NCBI GenBank assembly: GCA_965366365.1
Contig: CBDUEV010000109.1
Coordinates: forward strand, 1-7,078
Direction: 5' to 3'
DNA length: 7,078 nucleotides
From: CBDUEV01 sp965366365
Lineage (GTDB): Bacteria; Actinomycetota; Acidimicrobiia; Spongiisociales; JAENVV01
The first letter of the stretch is position 1, and each line of letters begins with the position of its first letter. A program made the translations under genes and the position numbers. The notes below the pieces were generated by a model. It was given only the letters and a program-made list of their open reading frames with translations. It was not told the origin of the DNA and ran no database searches. Shown here in pieces: positions 1 through 5,548 of the stretch.

Positions 1-701
1 TCGGACATCTCGTCCGGATCGTTGATCGTCCACACGTGAACCTGCATGTCGAGCCGATGGGCGGCGTCCACCGTCACCCGATCGACCAACGTGAGGCCGC
101 CTTGGCGCACCGGTACCTGAAGCACGTCAGCCTGCATGGCGCGCGGGCGGCCGGCTCGCGCCCGGACGACGAAAGAGAGGGTCTCCTGAGGCCCCGCCGA
201 GGTGGCCACCCGCCCTCCGGCGAGCTTGCGGAACCGGCGCAGACGTGCGTCGGTGAACGAACCGACAATGACCCGCTCCCACAGATCGAACTGGCGGATC
301 GACTCCAGGAGGGCCTCCTCCAGGCCACGCTGCTTGAGGTCTACCGTCAGCACCGTCTCGGGGAAGGTCGTAGCGACCTCCTCGAAGGTCGGGATGGTGA
401 CGCCGGTCCCCCGATGAGGGAAATGATGGATCGGGTCGAACCGAAAGCCTGCATCGAGCCGCTTCAGGTCAGCCAGCGTCTGGTGCCACACCTTGCCGGT
501 CCCGTCCGTGGTTCTATCGAGCGTGTGATCGTGGAGACACACCAACACGCCATCTGCGGTGAGATGCAGATCCGTCTCGAGGTAGCGATAACCCAGGTCC
601 ACCGCTCCCTGAAAGGCCCGCATCGTGTTTTCGGGCCACAAGGTTCGGGAGCCGCGATGGGCCATGGCGATGGGATGTTCGAGGGTGAGCGCGTGGCGCA
701 T
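1..701 (-). CDS. Glycerophosphodiester phosphodiesterase family protein (3' end outside window)
   Basis: Predicted to hydrolyse glycerophosphodiesters (deacylated phospholipids) to glycerol 3-phosphate and an alcohol. No signal peptide or membrane segment is visible, so it is probably cytoplasmic. The reverse-strand frame is open from 701 to the window edge (233 codons) and carries the GDPD signature in order: HRGS at residues 15-18 with PENT at 23-26, the metal-binding ETD at 42-44, HD at 57-58 in a CLHDHTLDRTTDG block, VDLK at 120-123 after an IPTFEEV segment, and HVWTIND near the end. Family members are about 240-260 residues, so only roughly the last 10-25 are missing. I chose the ATG at 701 because a TACACT -10 box ends 7 nt upstream of it. 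An in-frame ATG at 722 would add seven residues, and neither start has a Shine-Dalgarno. The family is clear; the exact substrate cannot be told. Confidence 0.9.
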   Translation of the reverse strand, partial: MRHALTLEHPIAMAHRGSRTLWPENTMRAFQGAVDLGYRYLETDLHLTADGVLVCLHDHTLDRTTDGTGKVWHQTLADLKRLDAGFRFDPIHHFPHRGTGVTIPTFEEVATTFPETVLTVDLKQRGLEEALLESIRQFDLWERVIVGSFTDARLRRFRKLAGGRVATSAGPQETLSFVVRARAGRPRAMQADVLQVPVRQGGLTLVDRVTVDAAHRLDMQVHVWTINDPDEMS

Positions 702-708
702 GGTGGGA

Positions 709-714
709 AGTGTA
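709..714 (-). promoter_or_regulatory. Putative leaderless -10 box for the GDPD gene
   Basis: TACACT on the minus strand fits the TANNNT -10 pattern and lies 7 nt before the ATG at 701, so transcription would begin at or next to the start codon. No -35 is recognisable and there is no Shine-Dalgarno. This is a short-motif inference, supported by the same geometry at two other genes in the window. Confidence 0.4.
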
Positions 715-738
715 GGAGCCATACGGCGCAGCGCGACG

Positions 739-744
739 TAGGAT
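739..744 (+). promoter_or_regulatory. Putative leaderless -10 box for the DinB/MDMPI gene
   Basis: TAGGAT is followed by 6 nt and then the ATG at 751, placing the expected transcription start on the A of the start codon. No Shine-Dalgarno precedes this ATG and no good -35 is seen. It faces the minus-strand -10 box at 709-714, the two hexamers being 24 bp apart. Confidence 0.45.
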
Positions 745-750
745 GGCGCC

Positions 751-1380
751 ATGGTCCGCCACACCTTTCTCGAGACCGTCGATGTCGCTGCCGAGCTGCT
801 CGACACTCCCGGGCTCGGAGATCACTGGGACGAACCGGCCGTGCTGGAGGGCTACACGGTGGGGGGCTTGGCCGGACACTTGGCCCGGGCGGCCATCACA
901 GTCGACCGGTACCTCGACGACACCCCCGCCACCGGGACTCCGATCGGTCCTGCCGAATACTTCATTCGCGGCCTGGGTGACGTCGATCCCATCAATGACA
1001 CCCTCCACAGAGCCGTGCGCGAACGCGGGGAGCAGGCGGGAGCCATCGGACCCACCGCCCTCGCCGATGAGGTACGCGCAATTCGGGGTCGCCTCACGGA
1101 ACGATTCGAAGCCGAACCGGCCGACCGGCTGGTCTCCGTGTTCCAGGGTCTGGCGATGCGCCTCGACGAGTACCTCGAGACGCGCATCGTCGAGCTGGTG
1201 ATCCACCTCGATGATCTGGCGACCAGCGCAGGACTCCCGTCCCCACGAGTCGCCCGAGAAGCCGAGGCGTTGGTGTTGCGCACTCTCGTGGAGATGGCCA
1301 CCGCCCGCCACGGTGCCTCTGTCATGATTCGGGCGTTGGCCAGACGGGAGAGGATCTCAGAGTGGCCGGCTGCTTTCTGA
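751..1380 (+). CDS. Maleylpyruvate isomerase-type (MDMPI/DinB fold) metalloenzyme
   Basis: A 209-residue protein of the MDMPI_N/DinB-like four-helix family, whose characterised members are mycothiol-dependent metalloenzymes such as the maleylpyruvate isomerase of gentisate breakdown. The N-terminal block with EGYTVGGLAGHLARA (residues 33-47) matches the family's 'G-W-T-V-x-D-L-x-x-H' motif. The likely metal ligands are H43, E148 and H152, the last two in a RIVELVIHLDDL segment. The usual Trp is Tyr here (Y35). Length fits the DinB-like domain without the extra C-terminal domain some members carry. The family is very large in actinobacteria and its members do many thiol-dependent reactions, so maleylpyruvate isomerase activity itself is not implied. 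No gentisate genes are nearby. The ATG at 751 is supported by the -10 box just upstream. The gene is convergent with the DUF3237-like gene and not part of the paa operon. Confidence 0.75.
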   Translation: MVRHTFLETVDVAAELLDTPGLGDHWDEPAVLEGYTVGGLAGHLARAAITVDRYLDDTPATGTPIGPAEYFIRGLGDVDPINDTLHRAVRERGEQAGAIGPTALADEVRAIRGRLTERFEAEPADRLVSVFQGLAMRLDEYLETRIVELVIHLDDLATSAGLPSPRVAREAEALVLRTLVEMATARHGASVMIRALARRERISEWPAAF

Positions 1381-1386
1381 GCAGCC

Positions 1387-1450
1387 CCGGAAGAGACCTT
1401 CCGCCTGCCTGAACGACCCGACCGACCGGCGTCGGCGTCTTCCGGTTCAG
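1387..1450. terminator. Nested inverted repeat between convergent genes, possible bidirectional terminator
   Basis: The 71-bp gap between the stop codons at 1380 (+) and 1452 (-) contains a perfect 8-bp inverted repeat, CCGGAAGA at 1387-1394 and TCTTCCGG at 1438-1445. Inside it is a short hairpin CCGAC-CGGC-GTCGG at 1422-1435. A competing pair, CTGAAC at 1409-1414 and GTTCAG at 1445-1450, could form instead. There is no U-tract on either strand, so intrinsic termination would be atypical. Position is the main argument. Confidence 0.35.
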
Positions 1451-1451
1451 A

Positions 1452-1862
1452 TCAGTCCTCTACGAGGAACACGGTCAGTTCGAGAGCGTCGGCTTCCCCT
1501 TTGCCCAGCCCTACCGCGATGGCGGTATTCAGGAACCCCAGCGACTCGTCGGCAGTGGCGAAAGTGATCAACTCCCTGGGGAAGGCCACACCTTGTTCCT
1601 CGCCCGCCAGGCTCACCCCGGTCGCCGAATAGGCGACCTTCGCTCGGCCCGAGCCGATCACGCCGTGGATGTCGAGGGCCATGTGGCCGTCGGCGCGCAC
1701 CGTCACGTAGTCGACACCCCGCACGGGGCGCTCACCCTCCCAATGGGCACTGGTGGCCGTGCCCTCGAACGGAAAGTCGATCCTCATCCCGCCAGGGGTC
1801 TTGCCGATGACGTTCATGTCGAGCGAAGCGGTGATCTTGCAGAACTCTTTCAAACTGGGCAC
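1452..1862 (-). CDS. DUF3237-like small protein, divergent from paaA
   Basis: A 136-residue protein of unknown function. Composition and the pattern of alternating hydrophobic strands, especially GVDYVTVRADGHMALDIHGVI at residues 49-69 preceded by HWEGERPVR, resemble the DUF3237 family, a small beta-barrel fold. This rests on remembered family pattern, not a search. There is no signal peptide or membrane segment. The GTG start at 1862 is chosen because AGGAGG (1869-1874) sits exactly 6 nt upstream; the frame stays open much further upstream, but only as antisense to paaA. It has its own promoter whose -35 overlaps that of paaA, so control in common with the phenylacetate operon is likely. A role near phenylacetyl-CoA metabolism is inference from position alone. 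Confidence 0.7.
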   Translation of the reverse strand: MPSLKEFCKITASLDMNVIGKTPGGMRIDFPFEGTATSAHWEGERPVRGVDYVTVRADGHMALDIHGVIGSGRAKVAYSATGVSLAGEEQGVAFPRELITFATADESLGFLNTAIAVGLGKGEADALELTVFLVED

Positions 1863-1868
1863 AGAACC

Positions 1869-1874
1869 CCTCCT
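1869..1874 (-). promoter_or_regulatory. Strong ribosome binding site that fixes the GTG start at 1862
   Basis: AGGAGG on the minus strand lies 6 nt upstream of the GTG at 1862. It is the best Shine-Dalgarno in the window and decides the start of the DUF3237-like gene, which would otherwise be extended through the control region and antisense to paaA. Confidence 0.85.
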
Positions 1875-1906
1875 CGGTCGGACGCCGACTCCCTGATACG
1901 CCCGCA

Positions 1907-1935
1907 ACTGTAGAAGGCGGGGGATCCATTGACAA
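1907..1935 (-). promoter_or_regulatory. Sigma-70-type promoter of the DUF3237-like gene
   Basis: On the minus strand TTGTCA (1935-1930) and TACAGT (1912-1907) are separated by exactly 17 bp, a near-consensus -35/-10 pair. Transcription would start near 1900, giving a leader of roughly 37 nt that contains the Shine-Dalgarno at 1869-1874. The -35 overlaps that of the paaA promoter on the other strand, because TTGACAA reads as TTGTCAA in reverse. The two promoters can hardly be occupied by polymerase at once. Confidence 0.6.
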
Positions 1936-1964
1936 ACAAACGTTCGTTTACTACGTTCCCGTGG
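1929..1964 (+). promoter_or_regulatory. Promoter of the paa operon, leaderless
   Basis: TTGACA at 1929-1934 is a perfect -35 and TACGTT at 1952-1957 a TANNNT -10, with an exact 17-bp spacer. Seven nt after the -10 comes the ATG at 1965, where transcription would be expected to begin, so the mRNA should be leaderless. In keeping with this, no Shine-Dalgarno precedes that ATG. The 17-bp spacer contains the palindromic operator at 1937-1950. The TTG of this -35 box is in frame with paaA and can be mistaken for its start codon. Confidence 0.75.
1937..1950. promoter_or_regulatory. PaaR-like TetR operator in the paaA promoter spacer
   Basis: The core palindrome AAACG-TT-CGTTT (1938-1949) has perfect 5-bp arms around a 2-bp centre. 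From memory, the Thermus thermophilus TetR-type PaaR recognises CNAACGNNCGTTNG. The site CAAACGTTCGTTTA matches it at every specified position except the last base (A for G). It lies between -35 and -10 of the paa promoter, so a bound repressor would block polymerase there. It is also next to the -35 of the divergent gene. No second copy was noticed in the window. The TetR gene at the operon's end is the natural candidate to bind it. Confidence 0.65.
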
Positions 1965-2891
1965 ATGACGCCCGACGAACGTTTCCAAGCCACCATCGAC
2001 GCGGACGAGAAGATCGAGCCCCGCGATTGGATGCCCGACGGATACCGCAAGACCTTGATCCGGCAGATCGCTCAACACGCTCACTCCGAGGTGATCGGAA
2101 TGCAGCCCGAGGGGAATTGGATCACGAGGGCTCCCAGCCTGAAACGCAAGGCCATCCTGATGGCCAAGGTTCAGGATGAAGCCGGCCACGGGCTCTACCT
2201 CTATTCGGCTGCCGAAACACTCGGAATTTCGCGCAACGAGCTCGTCTCCCTTCTTCACCAGGGGCGCCACAAGTATTCGAGCATCTTCAACTACCCCACT
2301 CTGAGCTGGGCCGATATGGGGGCGATAGGGTGGCTGGTCGATGGAGCTGCGATCACCAACCAGGTGATGCTCACCCGCACCTCGTACGGACCGTACGCCC
2401 GAGCCATGGTCCGGATCTGCAAAGAAGAGAGCTTTCATCAGCGACAGGGATACGAGATCATGCTCACCCTGGCGAGGGGCTCGGAAGAACAGAAGGCCAT
2501 GGCACAGGATTCGCTCGATCGTTTCTGGTGGCCGGCCCTCATGATGTTCGGACCACACGACTCCGACTCTCCGCACACCGAGCAGTCGATGAAGTGGAAG
2601 ATCAAGAGGGTCACCAACGACGAACTCCGCCAGAACTTCGTCGACATGACGGTTCCCCAAGCCGAGTACCTCGGGTTGACGGTGCCCGACCCCGACCTCG
2701 CCTGGAACGAGGAGAGGGGACACTATGACTTCGGCGAGATCGACTGGGATGAGTTCTGGGAGGTGGTCAAGGGCCACGGACCGATGAACCGAGAACGAAT
2801 CGACGCCAAGGTTTCCGCCTGGGACGACGGCGCCTGGGTACGCGAGGCGGCTGCCGCCTACGCCGCCAAACAAGTCGAGGAAGTGGCCTGA
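1965..2891 (+). CDS. paaA: Phenylacetyl-CoA 1,2-epoxidase, catalytic subunit PaaA
   Basis: Catalytic subunit of the di-iron oxygenase that epoxidises the ring of phenylacetyl-CoA using O2 and electrons from PaaE. The 308 residues align from end to end with Escherichia coli PaaA (about 309) as remembered, including RDWMPDGYRKTLIRQI (20-35), HAHSEVIGM (38-46) and the FWWPALMMFGP block (187-197). Both di-iron ExxH motifs are present, E72-H75 in DEAGH and E155-H158 in KEESFH, along with E42 and D126. I chose the ATG at 1965 (MTPDERF) because it matches the E. coli N-terminus (MTQEERF) and sits 7 nt after a -10 box. A TTG at 1929 would add 12 residues but belongs to the -35 box. It is the first gene of the operon, and its stop overlaps paaB by one base (TGATG). 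Confidence 0.97.
   Translation: MTPDERFQATIDADEKIEPRDWMPDGYRKTLIRQIAQHAHSEVIGMQPEGNWITRAPSLKRKAILMAKVQDEAGHGLYLYSAAETLGISRNELVSLLHQGRHKYSSIFNYPTLSWADMGAIGWLVDGAAITNQVMLTRTSYGPYARAMVRICKEESFHQRQGYEIMLTLARGSEEQKAMAQDSLDRFWWPALMMFGPHDSDSPHTEQSMKWKIKRVTNDELRQNFVDMTVPQAEYLGLTVPDPDLAWNEERGHYDFGEIDWDEFWEVVKGHGPMNRERIDAKVSAWDDGAWVREAAAAYAAKQVEEVA
2877..2883 (+). promoter_or_regulatory. Ribosome binding site of paaB
   Basis: GAGGAAG within the last codons of paaA lies 7 nt before the ATG at 2891. It is the only internal junction of the operon with a clear Shine-Dalgarno. The genes after it have weak or none and probably depend on coupled translation. Confidence 0.6.
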
Positions 2892-3238
2892 TGACGTACG
2901 AAGGACATGTCGCCCCCGGCGAGACTCCGGCGGACGATACCCCAACACCCACCGGCGACCACGGATGGCCACTGTGGGAGGTCTTCGTCCGCCAGAAGCG
3001 CGGGCTGGCTCACACCCACTCAGGCAGCCTCCACGCCCCTGACGCCGAGACCGCCGTCCAGAATGCGAGGGACGTGTACACGCGCCGGATGGAGGGGGTC
3101 TCCGTCTGGGTGGTGCCCTCGACCGAGATTCACGCCTCGGACCCGTTCGACTCGGATTGGATGTTCGAGACGTTCGGCGACAAGCCGTACCGGCATCCGA
3201 CCTTCTACACCATCCCCGACGAAGTCGGGCACATGTAG
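2891..3238 (+). CDS. paaB: Phenylacetyl-CoA epoxidase subunit PaaB
   Basis: Small non-catalytic subunit that bridges PaaAC units in the epoxidase complex. The 115 residues contain the family core WPLWEVFVRQKRGL (26-39), SGSLHAPDAETA (44-55), NARDVYTRRMEGVSVWVV (58-75) and the ending YRHPTFYTIPDEVGHM (100-115), nearly as in E. coli PaaB. The protein is about 20 residues longer than the E. coli protein (about 95): residues 1-24 form an acidic, Pro/Thr-rich, probably disordered tail. No in-frame start codon occurs between the ATG at 2891 and the core, and that ATG has a good Shine-Dalgarno, so the tail looks genuine. The start codon shares one base with the paaA stop, and paaC follows 2 nt after the stop. 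Confidence 0.96.
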   Translation: MTYEGHVAPGETPADDTPTPTGDHGWPLWEVFVRQKRGLAHTHSGSLHAPDAETAVQNARDVYTRRMEGVSVWVVPSTEIHASDPFDSDWMFETFGDKPYRHPTFYTIPDEVGHM

Positions 3239-3240
3239 AC

Positions 3241-4005
3241 ATGCCCACCATCACCACAGAAGCGCACGTCACCTACCTCTTGCGTCACGGCGACGACTGC
3301 CTCATCCTCGCCCAGCGCCTGGGCGAGTGGTCGGCACGGGCGCCCGAACTCGAGACGGACATCGCCCTGACGAACCTGGCGCTGGACCTCCTCGGCCAAT
3401 CTCGGGCCCTCCTCAGCCACGCCGGCCGGACCGAGGGCGCCGGCCGCACCGAAGACGACCTCGCCTTTCATCGCCAAGAACGTCAGTTCTCCAACCTGCT
3501 GCTCGTGGAACAGACCAACGGTGATTTCGCCCACACGATGGCACGTCAGCTCTTCTTCGACGCCTACCAGCTGTCTTTGTGGGAGGCCCTGTCGGGCTCT
3601 TCCGATGAGACGCTGGCCGGGATCGCCGCCAAGGCTCTCAAGGAAGCCCGCTACCACTTCCGCCACTCGGAGACGTGGGTGGTGCGGATGGGCGACGGGA
3701 CGAGCGAATCCCACCAACGGATGCAGGCGGGGATCGACGACTTGTGGCGGTTCACGGGCGAGCTGTTCTGGAGCGACCACGTCGAAACGGAGCTGATCGA
3801 GACAGGGATAGCTGCCGATCCGGGTTCGTTCCGCGGCCCGTGGGACGCACGGATCGACGCCACCTTGAAAACGGCCACGCTGGAGCGACCGGGCGACCCT
3901 TTCCAACGCGTGGGCGGACGGGAGGGGATGCACACCGAACAACTCGGGCACCTCATCGCCGAGATGCAATACCTGCCGCGCGCCTACCCGGGACTCGACT
4001 GGTGA
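3241..4005 (+). CDS. paaC: Phenylacetyl-CoA epoxidase structural subunit PaaC
   Basis: Ferritin-like partner of PaaA in the epoxidase heterodimer, stabilising PaaA and lacking a full catalytic di-iron site in the characterised enzymes. The 254 residues match E. coli PaaC (about 248) along their length: YLLRHGDDCLILAQRLGEW (12-30), APELETDIALTNLALDLLGQ (34-53), RQFSNLLLVEQTNGDFA (81-97), KALKEARYHFRHS (131-143), LWRFTGELF (168-176) and HTEQLGHLIAEMQYL (231-245). The ATG at 3241 is favoured over the in-frame ATG at 3157, which lies deep inside paaB and would add 28 foreign residues. There is no convincing Shine-Dalgarno, and the 2-nt gap after paaB suggests translational coupling. The stop overlaps the paaD GTG by 3 bases. 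Confidence 0.96.
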   Translation: MPTITTEAHVTYLLRHGDDCLILAQRLGEWSARAPELETDIALTNLALDLLGQSRALLSHAGRTEGAGRTEDDLAFHRQERQFSNLLLVEQTNGDFAHTMARQLFFDAYQLSLWEALSGSSDETLAGIAAKALKEARYHFRHSETWVVRMGDGTSESHQRMQAGIDDLWRFTGELFWSDHVETELIETGIAADPGSFRGPWDARIDATLKTATLERPGDPFQRVGGREGMHTEQLGHLIAEMQYLPRAYPGLDW

Positions 4006-4481
4006 GTGGTCCGCCCGTCCTCGACCCCGACCTCGCCCTCATCCTCGAAGGCGTGGTCGATCCGGAGATCCCCTCCCTCACGATCGGCGATCTCGGGATC
4101 GTCCGCCATGCCGGCTGGGAGGGCCGGACGGCCGTGATCACCATCACTCCCACGTATTCGGGGTGCCCGGCGATGGACGCCATCCGTGATGACATCACGG
4201 AGGCCATGGAAGCGGCCGGAGTCCCAGCGGTGGAGGTGAAGACCGCATACGCCCCCGCATGGACCACGGACTGGATCACCGAGCGAGGCCGAGATCGGTT
4301 GGCAGCCGCCGGCATCGCCCCTCCCGGGCGGCTGGGTGAGGTCGATGCCCCCCCGGCGGTCTGCCCCCAGTGTGCCTCGGCTGACACACGTACGGTTTCC
4401 GAGTTCGGTTCGACGGCCTGCAAAGCACTCATGGTCTGTTCGTCCTGCGGCGAACCCTTCGACAAATTCAAAGAGCTATGA
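4002..4481 (+). CDS. paaD: Phenylacetate epoxidase accessory protein PaaD (MIP18/DUF59 type)
   Basis: Accessory protein needed for an active epoxidase but not a stable part of the complex. By its MIP18/SufT-like domain it is thought to help Fe-S or metal assembly. The 159 residues (E. coli about 165) show the domain signature DPEIPSLTIGDLGIV (20-34) and TPTYSGCPAMD (49-59, with C55). A C-terminal cysteine cluster follows: C121/C124 (CPQC), C140 in FGSTACKAL and C146/C149 (CSSC), typical of PaaD and likely to bind zinc. The GTG at 4002 starts just before the domain and overlaps the paaC stop as GTGA. In-frame sequence further upstream is the +1 frame of paaC and not real. The gene ends in an ATGA overlap with paaE. 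No Shine-Dalgarno is seen, so coupling is probable. Confidence 0.95.
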   Translation: MSGPPVLDPDLALILEGVVDPEIPSLTIGDLGIVRHAGWEGRTAVITITPTYSGCPAMDAIRDDITEAMEAAGVPAVEVKTAYAPAWTTDWITERGRDRLAAAGIAPPGRLGEVDAPPAVCPQCASADTRTVSEFGSTACKALMVCSSCGEPFDKFKEL

Positions 4482-5548
4482 AGTCGGTCGAGTTCCACCA
4501 GCTCCAAGTTGCCGACATCGAGGATCTCACCGACGACTCGGTGGCCATCACATTCTCTGTCCCGCGAGAGCTCCACGAGACGTTCTCGTTCATTCCGGGA
4601 CAGCATGTCACCGTTCGGGCGATCGTTGACGGCAGTGACGTCCGCCGCTCGTACTCGATCTGCACCAATCCGGGACATGGCCGACTACGCATCGGGGTGA
4701 AGCGTTTGGAGGGCGGGGTGTTCTCGACGTATGCCACGCGGCGTCTCCGCTCCGGCGACACGCTCGGAGTGGCGCCTCCCGTCGGAGACTTCACCCTCAC
4801 TCCGGACGCCGGGGCTGCCCGTCACCTCTGCGCCGTAGCAGCCGGTTCGGGGATCACTCCCGTGCTCTCCATGGCGGGTTCGGTTCTCGAGGGTGAGCCC
4901 CAGAGCCGCTTCACCCTGGTTTTCGGAAACCAGGCCGCCCGGACGGTCATGTTCCTCGAAGCGCTCGAAGCGCTCAAAGACCGGTTTCCCGACCGTTTCC
5001 ACCTGATCCACCTCTTCTCGCGGGAGGCGCCCGACCTGCCGCTCTTCAGCGGGCGGATCGACGGCCCGAAGCTCGAAGACCTGTTCGCAACCCTCATCGA
5101 CCCGACCACCGTGGACCGGTGGCTCCTCTGTGGGCCGGTTGCCATGGTCGAAGCCGCCCGGGCGGCGTTGGCGAAGCGCGACGTGCCGCCTGAACGCATC
5201 GCCGACGAACTGTTCTTCGCAGGCGCACCCGACCCGACAGCACCGCCGCCCCCGGCTCCTGAGGAAGCAGGCACGGTGACACTCAAGATCACCCTGGGCG
5301 GTCGATCCACGACCACGACGATGCGTCCCGATTCTTCCGTCCTCGACGCGGCTCTGGCCGTCCGTCACGAGCTGCCCTTCTCGTGCAAGGGAGGGATGTG
5401 CGCAACGTGCAAAGGCCGGCTGATCGGAGGCGAGGTCGAGATGGCGAAGAACTATGCCCTGGTGGACGCCGAACTCGAAGCCGGTTTCGTTCTCACGTGC
5501 CAGTCCCGCCCTCTGTCCGACTTCATCGAGATCGACTACGACGTATGA
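4478..5548 (+). CDS. paaE: Phenylacetyl-CoA epoxidase reductase PaaE
   Basis: Electron-transfer component that passes electrons from NAD(P)H through FAD and a [2Fe-2S] cluster to the PaaA di-iron site. The 356 residues (E. coli PaaE about 356) are arranged as usual. A ferredoxin-reductase FAD domain has RRSYSI at 56-61. An NAD(P)-binding domain has AAGSGITPVLS (121-131) and CGPVAMV (218-224). After a Pro-rich linker (252-263) a plant-type ferredoxin domain has cysteines C303, C308, C311 (CKGGMCATC) and C341. All cofactor ligands are intact. The ATG at 4478 overlaps the paaD stop (ATGA), and the gene's own stop overlaps the TetR start in the same way. Confidence 0.96.
   Translation: MKSVEFHQLQVADIEDLTDDSVAITFSVPRELHETFSFIPGQHVTVRAIVDGSDVRRSYSICTNPGHGRLRIGVKRLEGGVFSTYATRRLRSGDTLGVAPPVGDFTLTPDAGAARHLCAVAAGSGITPVLSMAGSVLEGEPQSRFTLVFGNQAARTVMFLEALEALKDRFPDRFHLIHLFSREAPDLPLFSGRIDGPKLEDLFATLIDPTTVDRWLLCGPVAMVEAARAALAKRDVPPERIADELFFAGAPDPTAPPPPAPEEAGTVTLKITLGGRSTTTTMRPDSSVLDAALAVRHELPFSCKGGMCATCKGRLIGGEVEMAKNYALVDAELEAGFVLTCQSRPLSDFIEIDYDV

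Noticed and set aside
36..980. A 314-codon plus-strand open frame over the GDPD region
   Set aside because: It is the antisense of the clearly recognisable GDPD gene and runs out of frame into the DinB/MDMPI gene. Its composition is that of a shadow frame and it has no recognisable domain.
514..1311. A 265-codon minus-strand open frame
   Set aside because: It is antisense to the DinB/MDMPI gene and out of frame with GDPD, and has no family resemblance.
751..1380. A role of the DinB/MDMPI protein in the phenylacetate or gentisate pathway
   Set aside because: It is not in the paa operon, has its own promoter facing a GDPD gene, and no gentisate genes are visible. The family is too broad for a pathway call.
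3157..3240. An upstream ATG extending PaaC by 28 residues
   Set aside because: The extension is a second frame of the conserved end of paaB and is not found in PaaC proteins. ATG 3241 gives the family length.
1452..3272. A 606-codon open frame on the minus strand running antisense through paaA and paaB
   Set aside because: Only the last 136 codons, from the GTG at 1862 with its strong Shine-Dalgarno, look like a real protein. The rest is antisense to well-conserved paa genes and is low-complexity Arg/Pro/Ser-rich, as expected of a GC-rich shadow frame.
3205..3969. A 254-codon minus-strand open frame antisense to paaC
   Set aside because: PaaC in the sense frame matches its family along the full length. 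The antisense frame is explained by GC-rich codon bias.
5383..5544. An upstream ATG extending the TetR protein by 54 residues into paaE
   Set aside because: It overlaps the 2Fe-2S-encoding part of paaE in another frame. TetR domains normally begin close to the start given by ATG 5545.
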